From contig JAJHTX010000028.1 of assembly GCA_032164295.1 (NCBI GenBank), forward strand, positions 1-18,630: a stretch of DNA of 18,630 nucleotides. Reading direction: 5' to 3'. This document shows, piece by piece, positions 1 to 8,393 of the stretch. The notes beneath the pieces are model-generated. The model was not told the DNA's origin and searched no databases. It saw nothing but the letters and a program-made list of their open reading frames with translations. The first letter of the stretch is position 1. Every line of letters begins with the position of its first letter. The position numbers and the translations under genes are program-made. Source of the DNA: Inonotus obliquus. Taxonomy: Eukaryota > Basidiomycota > Agaricomycetes > Hymenochaetales > Hymenochaetaceae.

Positions 1-1560
1 TTCACCGTTGCGCCTAATGATCAACGATTACTCGAAATTCCTCCTTCATGCCACCAAGTTTCAGGCGACAATCCGTAACATTAATTTATTATTTTGATTT
101 TTTTTAGTGATTAGCTTATCCTTATGCTCTTTAGTTTTTATATTTAAATCAAATAAAAAAAGATTTAAACAGTTTAAAACTAACTTTCTTTTTCAAGAAA
201 GGTAAGAGAAGTTTTGCGTCACTTTGTGAAAATCTTTATAGCACGTCGATAGCCCAGTTCATGAGGGCCATAAGGGCTTGTCTTAGCCCCAAATGAAACT
301 TTATCAGAATCATAAATTGTTAAGTACAAATTAACAATAGGGATTGCGTCCGTTAACGGATTTAACCTCACTCCTCACGATACGGACTGAAGACAGCCAT
401 GCAACACCTGTATTAAGCACCTGTTATCTTTAACAATAAAAATAACAAAATAACTCCTTTAAATTTAAAGTTTTTATACAAGAACTGGTAAGGTTTTACG
501 CGGACTATCGCATTAAATAACATGCTTCACTTCGTTTGCTCCGAAACCGACTAATTTTTTTGTTTTCAACTTTGCAGTCGTACTCACAAGGCGGAATGGT
601 TTTCGTGTTAACATCGTCTCTAGTTTATATTCTCCCTAGTAACTACCATTCATCGTTGACAGTGAGGGATACAAGGGTCTCTAATCCTTTTTTCTGTCCT
701 CACCTTCGTTTCTCAGCGTCAATCTTTATTGGATAAAAGCCTTCGCCCTTAACACTCTACTTGTTGTATTCGGTTAGTACACCTGTTATCAAGCATTGTT
801 TTAACCTCTTTTAGATTCTAGCTTTAATTGACCTTCTGTTAAATATTATAATAGTACAAAAGTAGTATTATAATAGTAAACTTAATTTTAGATACTTAAA
901 GCCGCCTACAAACCCTTTACGCCTGATCAAGACGAATAACGTTTGCGTCTCTCGCCTTACCGAGTCTTCTGGCACGAGTACTTGGACGACACTAATAGTA
1001 AAGTAATATCATTATTTTCCTTTACGTTATCCCCGATGACACACCAAGGATTTCAGTTAGCTAGTTCACTCTTGCGAGCATTGACTAATATTCTTGACTG
1101 CTGGTAGCAAAACGCTACTTGGGAGATTTCAATCCCAATGTGGTCATTAGTTCTGTCAAACTTGACTATCGATCGTCGGCTTGGGAGGCTTCTACCCTGC
1201 CAACTACCTAATCGAATGTAATTTGAATCCCTGTTGCGGAAAATTTCCCTTTCTTTCTTTAAAGTTTACCTTTTGTTTTATTCTTTATATACTTTAAAGG
1301 TTTCTTAGGCCTGAAAAGTTTCACTGGTAGAAAAAAAAAGTTTTGTTCTAGTTTATGAAAAAGAATTATCTTCAATTTCTGAAGTCTACAAGGGTATCTC
1401 AATTACAATACTCACCCGTACACCTTGTACACTTAAATCATAAAATTTGTTTAATTTTAATTAACATTTTTGTTAATATTGATTAACTGTGTACAAACGA
1501 TTTGCATGTCTTAAAACTACTGAAAAACGTTCAATCGGAACCAAAATTAAATTCCTACTT
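1..1560 (-). rRNA. rns: Mitochondrial small-subunit rRNA (rns), 3' end outside the window
   Basis: Structural and decoding RNA of the mitochondrial small ribosomal subunit. Read on the minus strand, the 5' region (about 1485-1560) shows a GGTTCCGATTGAACG block followed by ACATGCAAATCG, the counterparts of E. coli 16S GGCTCAGATTGAACG and ACATGCAAGTCG. A GGGTGAGTA block follows. The fungal mt-SSU primer sites MS1 (about 1079-1103) and MS2 (about 499-520) are both present. The 530 loop at about 955-975 reads GTGCCAGAAGACTCGGTAA, a diverged but recognisable form of the universal GUGCCAGCMGCCGCGGUAA. The window starts within the helix 43/44 area (GTAATCGTTGATCATTAGGC), so roughly the last 150 nt are missing. 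The 5' boundary is approximate. I see no intron. AT-rich length variation at about 80-180 and 790-890 sits where variable helices are expected. Any ORF on the opposite strand here (for example 536-736) is a shadow. Confidence 0.95.
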
Positions 1561-2226
1561 TTTTTTATAAAAAAAGAATTGTTACTTTCTTTTTTTAATA
1601 TTTTATATGCGTTTAGCAATATTTATTATCTCTTATAAACACTTATATTTGTTCTAAAACACTTTATTAACACTAGTATATACGTAGTAACAATTAATAA
1701 CACTAATTTATGTTCAATATAAACTATATTAACACTAATATATGCTTAATAACACTTAAGAACACTTATAAATATAATTGTATAATTACACTTTTGTAAC
1801 AATAATAAAATATCTAGCTTTAAAAGTTTAAAGTACAACAGAACAAAATAATAATCAAGTTTAAATAATTAATAAAAATTTTACTGTTTTGTAATTAATT
1901 TAATTTAAATGTTAGTAATAGTTTTATTAATTTTGCTAATTAATCCAGTTTTATTTTTACTACTGTTAATAACAATAGACGAGTCAGACACTCGATGACT
2001 TTTATTGGCAAATTTATTTCGAATAACGACTATAGCAAATAAACTATTAATAATATTAATAGTTGTTAAGTTAAGGCTGGCAATATACAGGGGGTATTGT
2101 TTACTTTACTATAATAGAGCTTATAAGACTAATGCGCCTGTGAGCGAACTAAATTTGTCTCATTTCTAGATTTAAAAAACAAAGTAACTATTTTTATTAA
2201 ATCATTAGTTAATTTTACAGAAAAAT
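1561..2226. other. AT-rich spacer between rns and the first plus-strand ORF
   Basis: No convincing coding frame was seen on either strand. Apart from the AACACT cluster, the notable part is 1975-2160, which is richer in G+C than its surroundings. It holds short potential hairpins such as GAGTCAGACACTC (about 1981-1993) and CAATA...TATTG around 2091-2109. I tested it for a tRNA cloverleaf by eye and did not find one. Confidence 0.4.
1638..1766. repeat. Cluster of AACACT motifs upstream of rns
   Basis: AACACT occurs seven times in about 130 bp (starting at 1638, 1658, 1669, 1699, 1731, 1751 and 1761), mostly in the wider context TTAACACTAATATA. It lies just beyond the 5' end of rns, so on the transcribed strand it sits where a promoter could lie. 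I do not recognise a known fungal mitochondrial promoter consensus, so a regulatory role is only a guess. It may be a decayed tandem repeat. Confidence 0.5.
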
Positions 2227-2296
2227 ATGTTTATAATTAGTAAAAAATATTTATTGTTATATTATTCTATTTCAAGAATATTAATTAAAACTTTAG

Positions 2297-3169
2297 TTGT
2301 TACAAACATTTTTTACTGCTATTATTATTTATCTTGCTCAAATAATGGAAATTAATCACCAACTTACTTGGGTTTTAGCCTTAGTTTTAATATTTGGATG
2401 TTTCTATTTCTTTAAAGATGTAATGTTTGATCTAACCAATAAAATTTATTCTATTATTAGAAATTTATTTAAAATATTTATTAATTATTTAAATGATATT
2501 AAACATAATGTTGATAATACTAATTTTGATAAATTTAATAATCAAATTAAAGATCATATTAAAGAAAATAAAAAATCTATTTATTCACATGCTAAAGAGG
2601 CTTATGGCTCACTATCTGAGAGTGGGAAACTTGATGATATACAGCCTAAAGCTAAATCTAGTTATTTATCATATAAAACTATACTTATTATTACTGGTGT
2701 AGCTGCAATATTAGGTTTCATGTACATTGGATACTACAATTATGATGATTTAACTCCTATTTTACAAAAAACTTTTGATATTTTAATTGAAGTACCTCAT
2801 GTTGTACTTTGGAAAATTCCTAAAACAATATTTTGGGACAAACCTAAAAAATTTGTTTATGATTTACCGAAAAAAACAATTAGAGGGGTTAAAAGTGTTT
2901 TTAATTTATTAAAAAGAAAAATGGGAATTGGTTCTAATAGATTACCCAGACCGGCTACTGATCCTAATAACTCTATACCTAGACCTCCTACTGAACCTAG
3001 TTGTAGCGGTTCAACCCTTCCTTCTATAACTTATCCTAGTTCAACACCAAAACCAAATGAGACAGGTATTTTTTCTCCTATAACTAATTGGTGGAAAAAT
3101 TATAGACGAGAATTAGCTTTAGATCGTTCACATCAAGCTGGAATGAATGCAAAGATAGAAAGATGGTAA
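2297..3169 (+). CDS. Hypothetical membrane protein with a proline-rich tail (orf290)
   Basis: I do not recognise this protein. The frame is open for 290 codons. The first possible start is TTG at 2297, directly after an in-frame TAG; the first ATG is residue 17. Visible features: a hydrophobic stretch at residues about 24-39, a lysine-rich polar region at 60-120, a second hydrophobic segment at about 128-147, then a basic region with repeated Lys-Pro and Pro-Lys pairs (about 174-193). Residues 215-265 are rich in Pro, Ser and Thr, a likely disordered tail. Two TAA codons (3167 and 3173) are followed by 54 further open codons in the same frame, so the gene may have been longer. Another frame has an ATG at 2227 that would supply a hydrophobic N-terminus if a frameshift occurred in the T-run near 2309-2314. 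It is first of three plus-strand genes. Probably plasmid-derived cargo; function unknown. Confidence 0.6.
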   Translation: MLQTFFTAIIIYLAQIMEINHQLTWVLALVLIFGCFYFFKDVMFDLTNKIYSIIRNLFKIFINYLNDIKHNVDNTNFDKFNNQIKDHIKENKKSIYSHAKEAYGSLSESGKLDDIQPKAKSSYLSYKTILIITGVAAILGFMYIGYYNYDDLTPILQKTFDILIEVPHVVLWKIPKTIFWDKPKKFVYDLPKKTIRGVKSVFNLLKRKMGIGSNRLPRPATDPNNSIPRPPTEPSCSGSTLPSITYPSSTPKPNETGIFSPITNWWKNYRRELALDRSHQAGMNAKIERW

Positions 3170-3337
3170 CGATAACTAAGTAAAAAACCTACAAGTGAAT
3201 TTAAAGGTGGAAAATTGCATGAGAGATTAGAAAGAGCTATTAGAAATGAAGCAGCCAGTTCTGGTTCCGTAAGAGGTAACCGCAAAATAGGAGTACGCAA
3301 GAGTAATCCGCCATCTTCTGGTTCTAATGTTGTGTAA
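3170..3337 (+). pseudogene. In-frame continuation of orf290 after two TAA codons
   Basis: After the orf290 stop the same frame reads TAA CGA TAA, then stays open for 54 codons to a third TAA at 3335-3337. The translation is basic and protein-like (it contains GGKLHERLERAIRNEAASSG), not the Lys/Asn/Ile/Phe composition of random AT-rich DNA. The simplest reading is that the gene once ended here and acquired nonsense codons around 3167-3175. Readthrough is possible but unsupported. Confidence 0.45.
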
Positions 3338-3423
3338 GTGATTAAACTTAAATAGAAGAGAGAGAGTTTTTTACAAGATATTTTCTGAACATTTGTAATA
3401 TGACAAAATTTAAAATTTAAATC

Positions 3424-4314
3424 GTGCCTTTAAGATATTATATTTATCCTATTTTTTCATTAGCAAAAGTTCTACTTAGACCTTTTGTTATTTCTGTCGT
3501 AAATAATTCTTCTGTTTATAAAGCTTTATGGAGTTTTGCTAGTTTTGCAATTACTAACGTTGGTTTTACTAATGGAGTTTTAATTTTATTAAATATTAGA
3601 AGATACATTTTTGGTGTAATTAATTTAACTTCTTTGTCTAAAATTATTTATAATTATAACCCTATTGCTTGGGGTATTCTCGAGTTAGTTCTAAAACCTG
3701 AATTAAATAAAATTATAGCTAATGGTGTAAACTTCCAATTTGGTATCAAAAAAGCTATTAATTGGATTGTTTTTAATGCTTTTCTTCTTATTTTCAATAC
3801 GATTATTAAATCTTTTATCAAAATTAGTACGATTACTGTTTGTTCTACTTTAGCTCTATTGTGGTTTGCTAGTGTTGGTAATGCTAAAAACATTTTTACT
3901 ATTGCTATTGAGATGAAAAATCTTATTGCTCAGTATTTATTCTTAAATTTACCCTCTCCTAGTAAATATCCGATTGACAAAAGTTGGACTCTTAGTCTGT
4001 ATCACTTTTTAGTTAAATGTAAAGTATATTTTGCTAATTGTAAAGAGTATTTAACTAAATATTTTTATAAAGATCAAGATAATTTTACACATTTAACTAA
4101 ATTTGGTAAAGTTTATGATCAAAATATTAAATTAAAAAGCATTAAAGATAATTACCTTTACAACTTTAATGATTATAGTTATGATCAAGTCTTTAAATTT
4201 ACTGTAACTGAAAATTTTATTAATAATAATAATTTTGAGGTTATAGTTTTAAGTTTTAATCATTATATTAATTTTTTAAACCATTTATATAATGAATATA
4301 ATTTATTTATTTAA
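3424..4314 (+). CDS. Hypothetical multi-pass membrane protein (orf296)
   Basis: An unrecognised 296-residue protein. Hydrophobic stretches suggest several membrane segments at about residues 8-27, 40-58, 110-128 and 133-152. The last ~100 residues are polar, rich in Asn, Tyr and Lys. GTG at 3424 is the first conventional start in the open frame. It follows an in-frame TAA at 3418, and an ATG lies only six codons upstream of that TAA (3400), so a mutated N-terminus starting at 3400 is possible. The context TAAATC just before the start is shared with the ORF at 7397. It follows orf290 by under 100 bp and precedes orf173 by 115 bp, all on one strand, which suggests a single transcription unit. 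The ORF on the opposite strand at 3654-3893 is a shadow. Confidence 0.6.
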   Translation: MPLRYYIYPIFSLAKVLLRPFVISVVNNSSVYKALWSFASFAITNVGFTNGVLILLNIRRYIFGVINLTSLSKIIYNYNPIAWGILELVLKPELNKIIANGVNFQFGIKKAINWIVFNAFLLIFNTIIKSFIKISTITVCSTLALLWFASVGNAKNIFTIAIEMKNLIAQYLFLNLPSPSKYPIDKSWTLSLYHFLVKCKVYFANCKEYLTKYFYKDQDNFTHLTKFGKVYDQNIKLKSIKDNYLYNFNDYSYDQVFKFTVTENFINNNNFEVIVLSFNHYINFLNHLYNEYNLFI

Positions 4315-4429
4315 AGTTTTAGAGCTTTTTAAATCTTCAAGGTTTGGAGTACACCTTCCGTACTAATAGATATGTGTATAAACTAAATAGTAGTAATATT
4401 AAAAATATAAAATTTTATTTTTAATCTTT

Positions 4430-4951
4430 ATGAAAAAGTTAAAATTTTTATTTAATAATTTTATTTCTAAATTAATTGATTTACTTAATAAAATTAAATT
4501 TAGTAATATTATTGTTTTAGTTAATAATAAATCTTTCCCACTTAATAGTTTTAGTATATATTATCACATTAATAACTTTAATGATTATGATTTTCCACAT
4601 AAAACTCTTTTCAAATTTTTCTTCTTAACTAGTGAACAGTGAAGTTTAGCTGTTCAACCGGTAATTGATGAGGATGGAGAGGAAGTTGTTTTTATGGGTA
4701 TTTTATTAAATATTAGAGTGAAATCTTGTAGTACTAAAACTATTGCTGGTTATTATCACGAGTTCCCTTTTTATGTAGCACTCGATAATTATAAAAATCA
4801 ATTGTTTATTAGTAATGTTCCTGTTGATTTATTCGAGGAGAAACAAAATTTAGATCTAACTTGTTATTTGTCTAAATTAATTAGTGATTACTGTTTTGAA
4901 ATTGAGACCTTTAAATATGGTACATCAGTTGATTTAATACTTGAATATTAA
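4430..4951 (+). CDS. Hypothetical protein read with UGA as Trp (orf173)
   Basis: With the mitochondrial code (UGA = Trp) this is one continuous 173-codon frame from ATG 4430 to TAA 4949-4951. With the standard code it appears as two pieces split by the TGA at 4640-4642 (residue 71). The part after the TGA has a balanced, soluble-protein-like composition (for example VQPVIDEDGEE and GYYHEFPFYVALDNY), so the join is convincing. The first ~30 residues are basic and hydrophobic. A short stretch around residues 45-70 (NNFNDYDF...FKFFF) resembles the C-terminal part of the preceding orf296 (YNFNDYSYDQVFKFTV), hinting at a shared or duplicated domain. No family is recognised. Third gene of the plus-strand set. 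Confidence 0.65.
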
Positions 4952-5101
4952 TTTATAACAAATGAAGAATAATTAGCTCAAGTTAATAAACTTACTAATA
5001 ATTTTAAATAAACACCTAAATTAAAATAATTAATTTAAATTAAAATAAATTAAATAATTATTTTATTAGTTTGTAACCCTTTACCTAAACCCAAATTTAA
5101 A

Positions 5102-5444
5102 ACATAACTCAACTGTAATAAAAAAACTAACAAATTTGTGTGCTTTTTATCGCACCGCGAATAGGGTTAGTCATTCAAAGTTATAAAAAACAATCCTGAA
5201 CATTTTTAGACTAATAGTTTTTAATAATAAGTAAAACAATCCTAACATTAATTAAGATTGCCTTATTATTTTGGACAGCTAACCTGAACTTTTTAGTTCA
5301 CTTTTTTTTGTTATTTTTTTTACTTTTTTGGTTTTTTATTTTTTGAAAGACTAAAATCCCTATATCTTATATAATAAAAAAATTGTTTTTGTTTTTGTTG
5401 GTTTTTTACAGTTGAGTTATGTATTAAATTTTGTTAGTTTTTTT
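5102..5444. repeat. Two-block inverted repeat in the 4952-5512 spacer
   Basis: Block A (5102-5118, ACATAACTCAACTGTAA) has a perfect 17-bp reverse complement at 5406-5422. Block B (5120-5134, AAAAAAACTAACAAA) has a perfect 15-bp reverse complement at 5430-5444. The order on the right is A' then B', not the B' A' expected of one inverted segment, so the two pairings cannot both form one simple stem. Between them are three copies of an AACCTGAAC- or CAATCCTAAC-like motif (near 5191, 5236, 5281) and long T-runs. No gene was seen in the 4952-5512 spacer. Confidence 0.6.
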
Positions 5445-5512
5445 GTTTTCTGTTTTTTTGTTTTTATTGTTAAAGAATTATTATCTATTAGAAAGTTTTG
5501 ATTACTAGTGGA

Positions 5513-6658
5513 TTATAAAAGTTTACTTGATTCTAAATGTTGTTTAAGTATTTGATTAGTTATATTATTAATACTACTATTTGAATTGATTCTTTCATTT
5601 GAACTACTAGACTGATTATTATTTTGAATATTAGCATCATTTGTAGTAGAAGTAGTAGAAGTAGTAGTAGTAGTTGTACTAACAGTAGTAGTAGTATTTT
5701 CAACATTTTGATTGTTAGATTGTTGATTCTCACTACCTGGTTCACATAAGATAGGATTAACTAAATTTGTAATATAGCAAAAGAACGAATATGAAATAGA
5801 AAAAATAAATACTGTACTTAATATTTTACCTAATTTGCTCATTTTTAATTTATTGTATTCAATATTATCACTGAATGTATGATCTAAATAAATTAAAGCA
5901 AATATTACAGATAACAAATAAGTATAAATTTGAGCTTGTTCACCAATATTCAAATCAAAAGAAATTAAGTTGGTTTCTAATAAATTAACTAAACCAATTA
6001 AAACTAAAAAGCAAATACTGTTAAATAAATAATAGTTTATTTTAATACTGTTACTGATATTATCTTTATTTTTAATAAAATAAATTGTAGTTTTAACTAA
6101 AACATTAAAGATTCTAACAATTAAATTAAATTTAATAAATAATAAATTTAATATTGCACCTGTAACTAGTATATAGCTATAATCGACATTAAGATTAATA
6201 TTGTAAATAAAGCAATAGTTAAAACAAATAGATAATATTGTAATTGTAAACAATAAAGCTAATGTTCTAAAACTTTTAGTAATATAAATCATTGGTAAAG
6301 ATAATATAGAAGAATAAATATTCCAAAATTTAAAATATAATTCTTTAAATACTTGATTAATATTATTAATATAAAAATATTTATAAACATATTTAAAAAT
6401 AAAAATAAAAAATATTAAAAAACCAATGAAAATTGGACAAATATCTAAATGTTTAGATATTGTTGTGACATGGAATATACTACTATAAACTCCTATTCCT
6501 GATCCAATTGACTGAATATAAAGTGCATTAAAGGCTAATACACCGGAATAAAATAAAAATATAGCAGCTATTCTCGTTAAGAAAGCAGGAGGAAGATGTG
6601 TCTGTTTTGAATGTAAAGCTGTTGCAGCTATTAAAATTAAAAGACTAATAAGAATCAT
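5513..6658 (-). CDS. Chimeric gene: NAD2 N-terminus fused to an unknown membrane protein (orf381)
   Basis: Residues 1-~68 look like the start of NADH dehydrogenase subunit 2. The MILISLLILI start, the stretch FLTRIAAIFLFYSG and LYIQSIGSGIG...FHVTTIS fit fungal NAD2. Fungal NAD2 is usually about 500 residues or more, and nothing after residue ~70 resembles it. Instead there follow hydrophobic segments at about 73-93, 131-150, 161-175, 210-227, 241-258 and 279-300. A tail at 305-365 is rich in Asn, Gln, Ser and Thr, including a Thr/Ser run at 322-339 encoded by an AGT/AGA-type microsatellite. The start is ATG 6656-6658. The frame is intact, so it may be expressed from captured nad2 signals. The rest of nad2 is not in the window. 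It may be a mobile ORF that brought or duplicated the 5' end of nad2, or a rearranged nad2. Confidence 0.75.
   Translation of the reverse strand: MILISLLILIAATALHSKQTHLPPAFLTRIAAIFLFYSGVLAFNALYIQSIGSGIGVYSSIFHVTTISKHLDICPIFIGFLIFFIFIFKYVYKYFYINNINQVFKELYFKFWNIYSSILSLPMIYITKSFRTLALLFTITILSICFNYCFIYNINLNVDYSYILVTGAILNLLFIKFNLIVRIFNVLVKTTIYFIKNKDNISNSIKINYYLFNSICFLVLIGLVNLLETNLISFDLNIGEQAQIYTYLLSVIFALIYLDHTFSDNIEYNKLKMSKLGKILSTVFIFSISYSFFCYITNLVNPILCEPGSENQQSNNQNVENTTTTVSTTTTTTSTTSTTNDANIQNNNQSSSSNERINSNSSINNITNQILKQHLESSKLL
5646..5698 (-). repeat. Threonine-coding microsatellite inside orf381
   Basis: The plus strand is mostly repeats of GTA/AGTAGT with a few interruptions, giving on the coding strand runs of ACT or ACA (Thr) with occasional TCT (Ser). 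It encodes residues about 322-339 of orf381, likely a flexible or glycosylation-like low-complexity linker, and is prone to length change. Confidence 0.7.
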
Positions 6659-6821
6659 TGCTCAACCTAAGATTAGAATTAAATCTAATCAAAATATAAG
6701 TTTTTTCTCTTTAACTTAATTGTTTAAAGATTATCAAACAACCAAAAAGTATAAGTTATAGGGGTTAAAATTTAATTTTATTAAGAAAAATATAAAAATT
6801 TTTAATTTTATTTTTTTTTTT

Positions 6822-6991
6822 CCCCCTTTTATATAAAAATTTTAATAAAGTTAAAACAATTTTATATAAGCTTTAGGCTTAATACTTGGTAAGAAGGTAG
6901 GATTATAAATTTTGTTTTTTTTTTCAAAATTTTAATTTTAGTAAGTTTAATTTTTTAAACTTTACCCCCTTTTATAAAGAATCTTAATAAA
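6822..6991. repeat. Direct repeat beginning CCCCCTTTTATA
   Basis: 6822-6849 and 6965-6991 share CCCCCTTTTATA followed by AAA...TTAATAAA with small differences. They lie in the 6659-7052 spacer upstream of the orf381 start (on its strand), where the remaining sequence is AT-rich homopolymer runs with no gene visible. Confidence 0.5.
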
Positions 6992-7052
6992 AATACAAAA
7001 ATTACACCAGATTTGAGGTTTAATTTAAAAAAAGAGATCAGATTGTTTTTTC

Positions 7053-7125
7053 AACAGTAATTGGATTTGAAACCGAATATTGTTTAGTTTTAAGCTAAGT
7101 AATTTACCGTTTAAGTTATAATTAG
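7053..7125 (-). pseudogene. Degraded tRNA-like sequence
   Basis: On the minus strand it shows a TA-ACTT...AATT D-arm, an anticodon arm TTAG-CTTAAAA-CTAA (a seven-base loop that would place TAA as anticodon), and a T-arm region GGTTTCAAATCC ending in TACTGTT. It aligns along its length with the two plus-strand tRNA-like sequences at 9399 and 11474. Here the 5' acceptor side (CTAATTA) no longer pairs with TACTGTT and the T-arm carries extra bases, so it is probably non-functional. Confidence 0.45.
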
Positions 7126-7396
7126 TTTTGGAAATAAAACTTGTGCGGGTCCTTTTTAAGACCTTAAACTGCTCTATTTTATTTTCTAAACTTGATTTAT
7201 CAGTTTGTTTCGTAGGAAATTTCTTAAATTTAATAAATTTTTATTTTAGTAAAAATAATTTATACTGAAACTATGGCTATCTTTTGTTTTATTAAAGATG
7301 CTGTAATGCGGGTTGCTTAGGTATAACTAAATATTAAACAATTTCCAAATATTTGAATAAATAGAAGCCTTAAAGGCAAAAAAAAATAAATAAATC
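7126..7396. other. Spacer before orf153
   Basis: AT-rich with a somewhat richer patch around 7140-7170 and 7265-7325. The only start-to-stop frame seen is a 15-codon peptide from ATG 7273, too short to support. The last bases before the next gene read TAAATCATG, the same TAAATC context seen before the GTG of orf296. Confidence 0.35.
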
Positions 7397-7858
7397 ATGA
7401 AACGACACGATATTCTTTTTAGAGCCGAGAAGGTAACTAATCGAATGATTAGAATAAACAGACAGAATTTTTTCAAAAGAACAGATATTTTAAAAAGTAG
7501 TTTAATTAAAATTAAAATCTGTATTAACAGAAAAAATGAAACGACTTTTTTATTTAGAGAAGTCTTAATTAACAGGAAAGAAAAAGAAGAAATTAAAACT
7601 TTAATTAGAAATGTTTTAGATTCTTTAAACTTAAGAAATTTAAATCTAAAAAGCAGTGATAAATTGATTATTTTTTATACAGAGTCCGACACTAAAAATT
7701 ATATAAGCTACAAAAATAGCATAAAAGGTTTAAGCAGAAGACTGTATAGTCCCTTAAGAAGAACTAGTTTAGGTAGAAGAATTTATTCCGTTGCAACTAA
7801 TGCTTCTAAATTTGAATTTAAATTTATTAATTTGGCTTTTCCTGTTTTAGAAACTTAA
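7397..7858 (+). CDS. Basic protein upstream of the plasmid-type DNA polymerase (orf153)
   Basis: 153 residues, ATG start at 7397, strongly basic (many Arg and Lys; for example MKRHD, RIRINRQ..., SRRLYSPLRRTSLGRR). No membrane segment. It ends 40 bp before the polymerase-like frame begins, in a different frame. In mitochondrial plasmids of the invertron type the terminal protein used for protein-primed replication is usually the N-terminal part of the polymerase reading frame or lies just upstream. A basic protein in this position could be that domain split off by a frameshift, but no motif proves it. The gene has a decayed inverted copy at 12604-12994, and a 17-bp echo of its start at 9799-9815. 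Its own frame is intact, which makes it the best-preserved copy. Confidence 0.65.
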   Translation: MKRHDILFRAEKVTNRMIRINRQNFFKRTDILKSSLIKIKICINRKNETTFLFREVLINRKEKEEIKTLIRNVLDSLNLRNLNLKSSDKLIIFYTESDTKNYISYKNSIKGLSRRLYSPLRRTSLGRRIYSVATNASKFEFKFINLAFPVLET

Positions 7859-7898
7859 ATAAATTTAACTAAACTAACTAAAAATTTTTTTTTCTGAA

Positions 7899-8198
7899 GT
7901 GAAAGGTTTAAAATATGTTTCAGTTTTAGCCAACGTTAAATTAATTAACGGTAATAGATTTACTTTAGGTAATCGTTATCCTTTAGATTTAACAGAACCT
8001 GGAGCACAATTGGCTTACATCGATTATTTAAACAATAAATATGCTAAGTTAGATAGTCACTATAAAATAGTAAGAGCTGATAATATCTTCTTTAACTATA
8101 CTCAAATAAGTGAAGAATTATATCTTAATTTTAAATCTATATTAGAATATAAAAAAGTTGCAGCTAAAGCACTTGAAAAGATTGATTTCAGAAAATAA
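7899..8198 (+). pseudogene. dpo: N-terminal fragment of a plasmid-type family B DNA polymerase
   Basis: 99 codons from GTG 7899 (the frame is open from 7878) to TAA 8196-8198. The translation (NRFTLGNRYPLD..., then LDSHYKIVRADNIFFNYTQI) resembles the region ahead of the exonuclease domain in fungal mitochondrial plasmid polymerases, as I remember them. Immediately after its stop, ATG 8199 continues in the same frame for 38 codons (MPSNLPLNTNYVARG...) to another TAA at 8313-8315. The exonuclease frame then follows, again in the same frame. Two in-frame TAA codons therefore split what was very probably one reading frame from about 7878 to 9341. Confidence 0.55.
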
Positions 8199-8393
8199 AT
8201 GCCTTCTAATCTCCCTTTAAATACCAACTATGTGGCAAGGGGTTCTAGAAGTAAATGGTTAGACTCTAAAACTTTACAAGTTGGAGACTTAAAATTAGAG
8301 ACTAATTCTATTTAACGTCGACGAGTTGTAATCACTTATGTAGATTCAGATACTAGAGAGATTGAAATATACTCTAACATCTCTGGCGCTAAA

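Noticed and set aside
536..736. 66-codon plus-strand frame
   Set aside because: It lies wholly antisense to conserved rns sequence and has no protein-like features.
1975..2160. Possible tRNA or RNA gene in the rns spacer
   Set aside because: Only short hairpins; no cloverleaf.
2493..2702. 69-codon plus-strand frame
   Set aside because: Ile/Leu/Lys-only shadow in another frame of orf290.
3654..3893. 79-codon minus-strand frame
   Set aside because: Antisense shadow of orf296.
5560..5745. 61-codon minus-strand frame
   Set aside because: Poly-leucine shadow of the Thr microsatellite in orf381.
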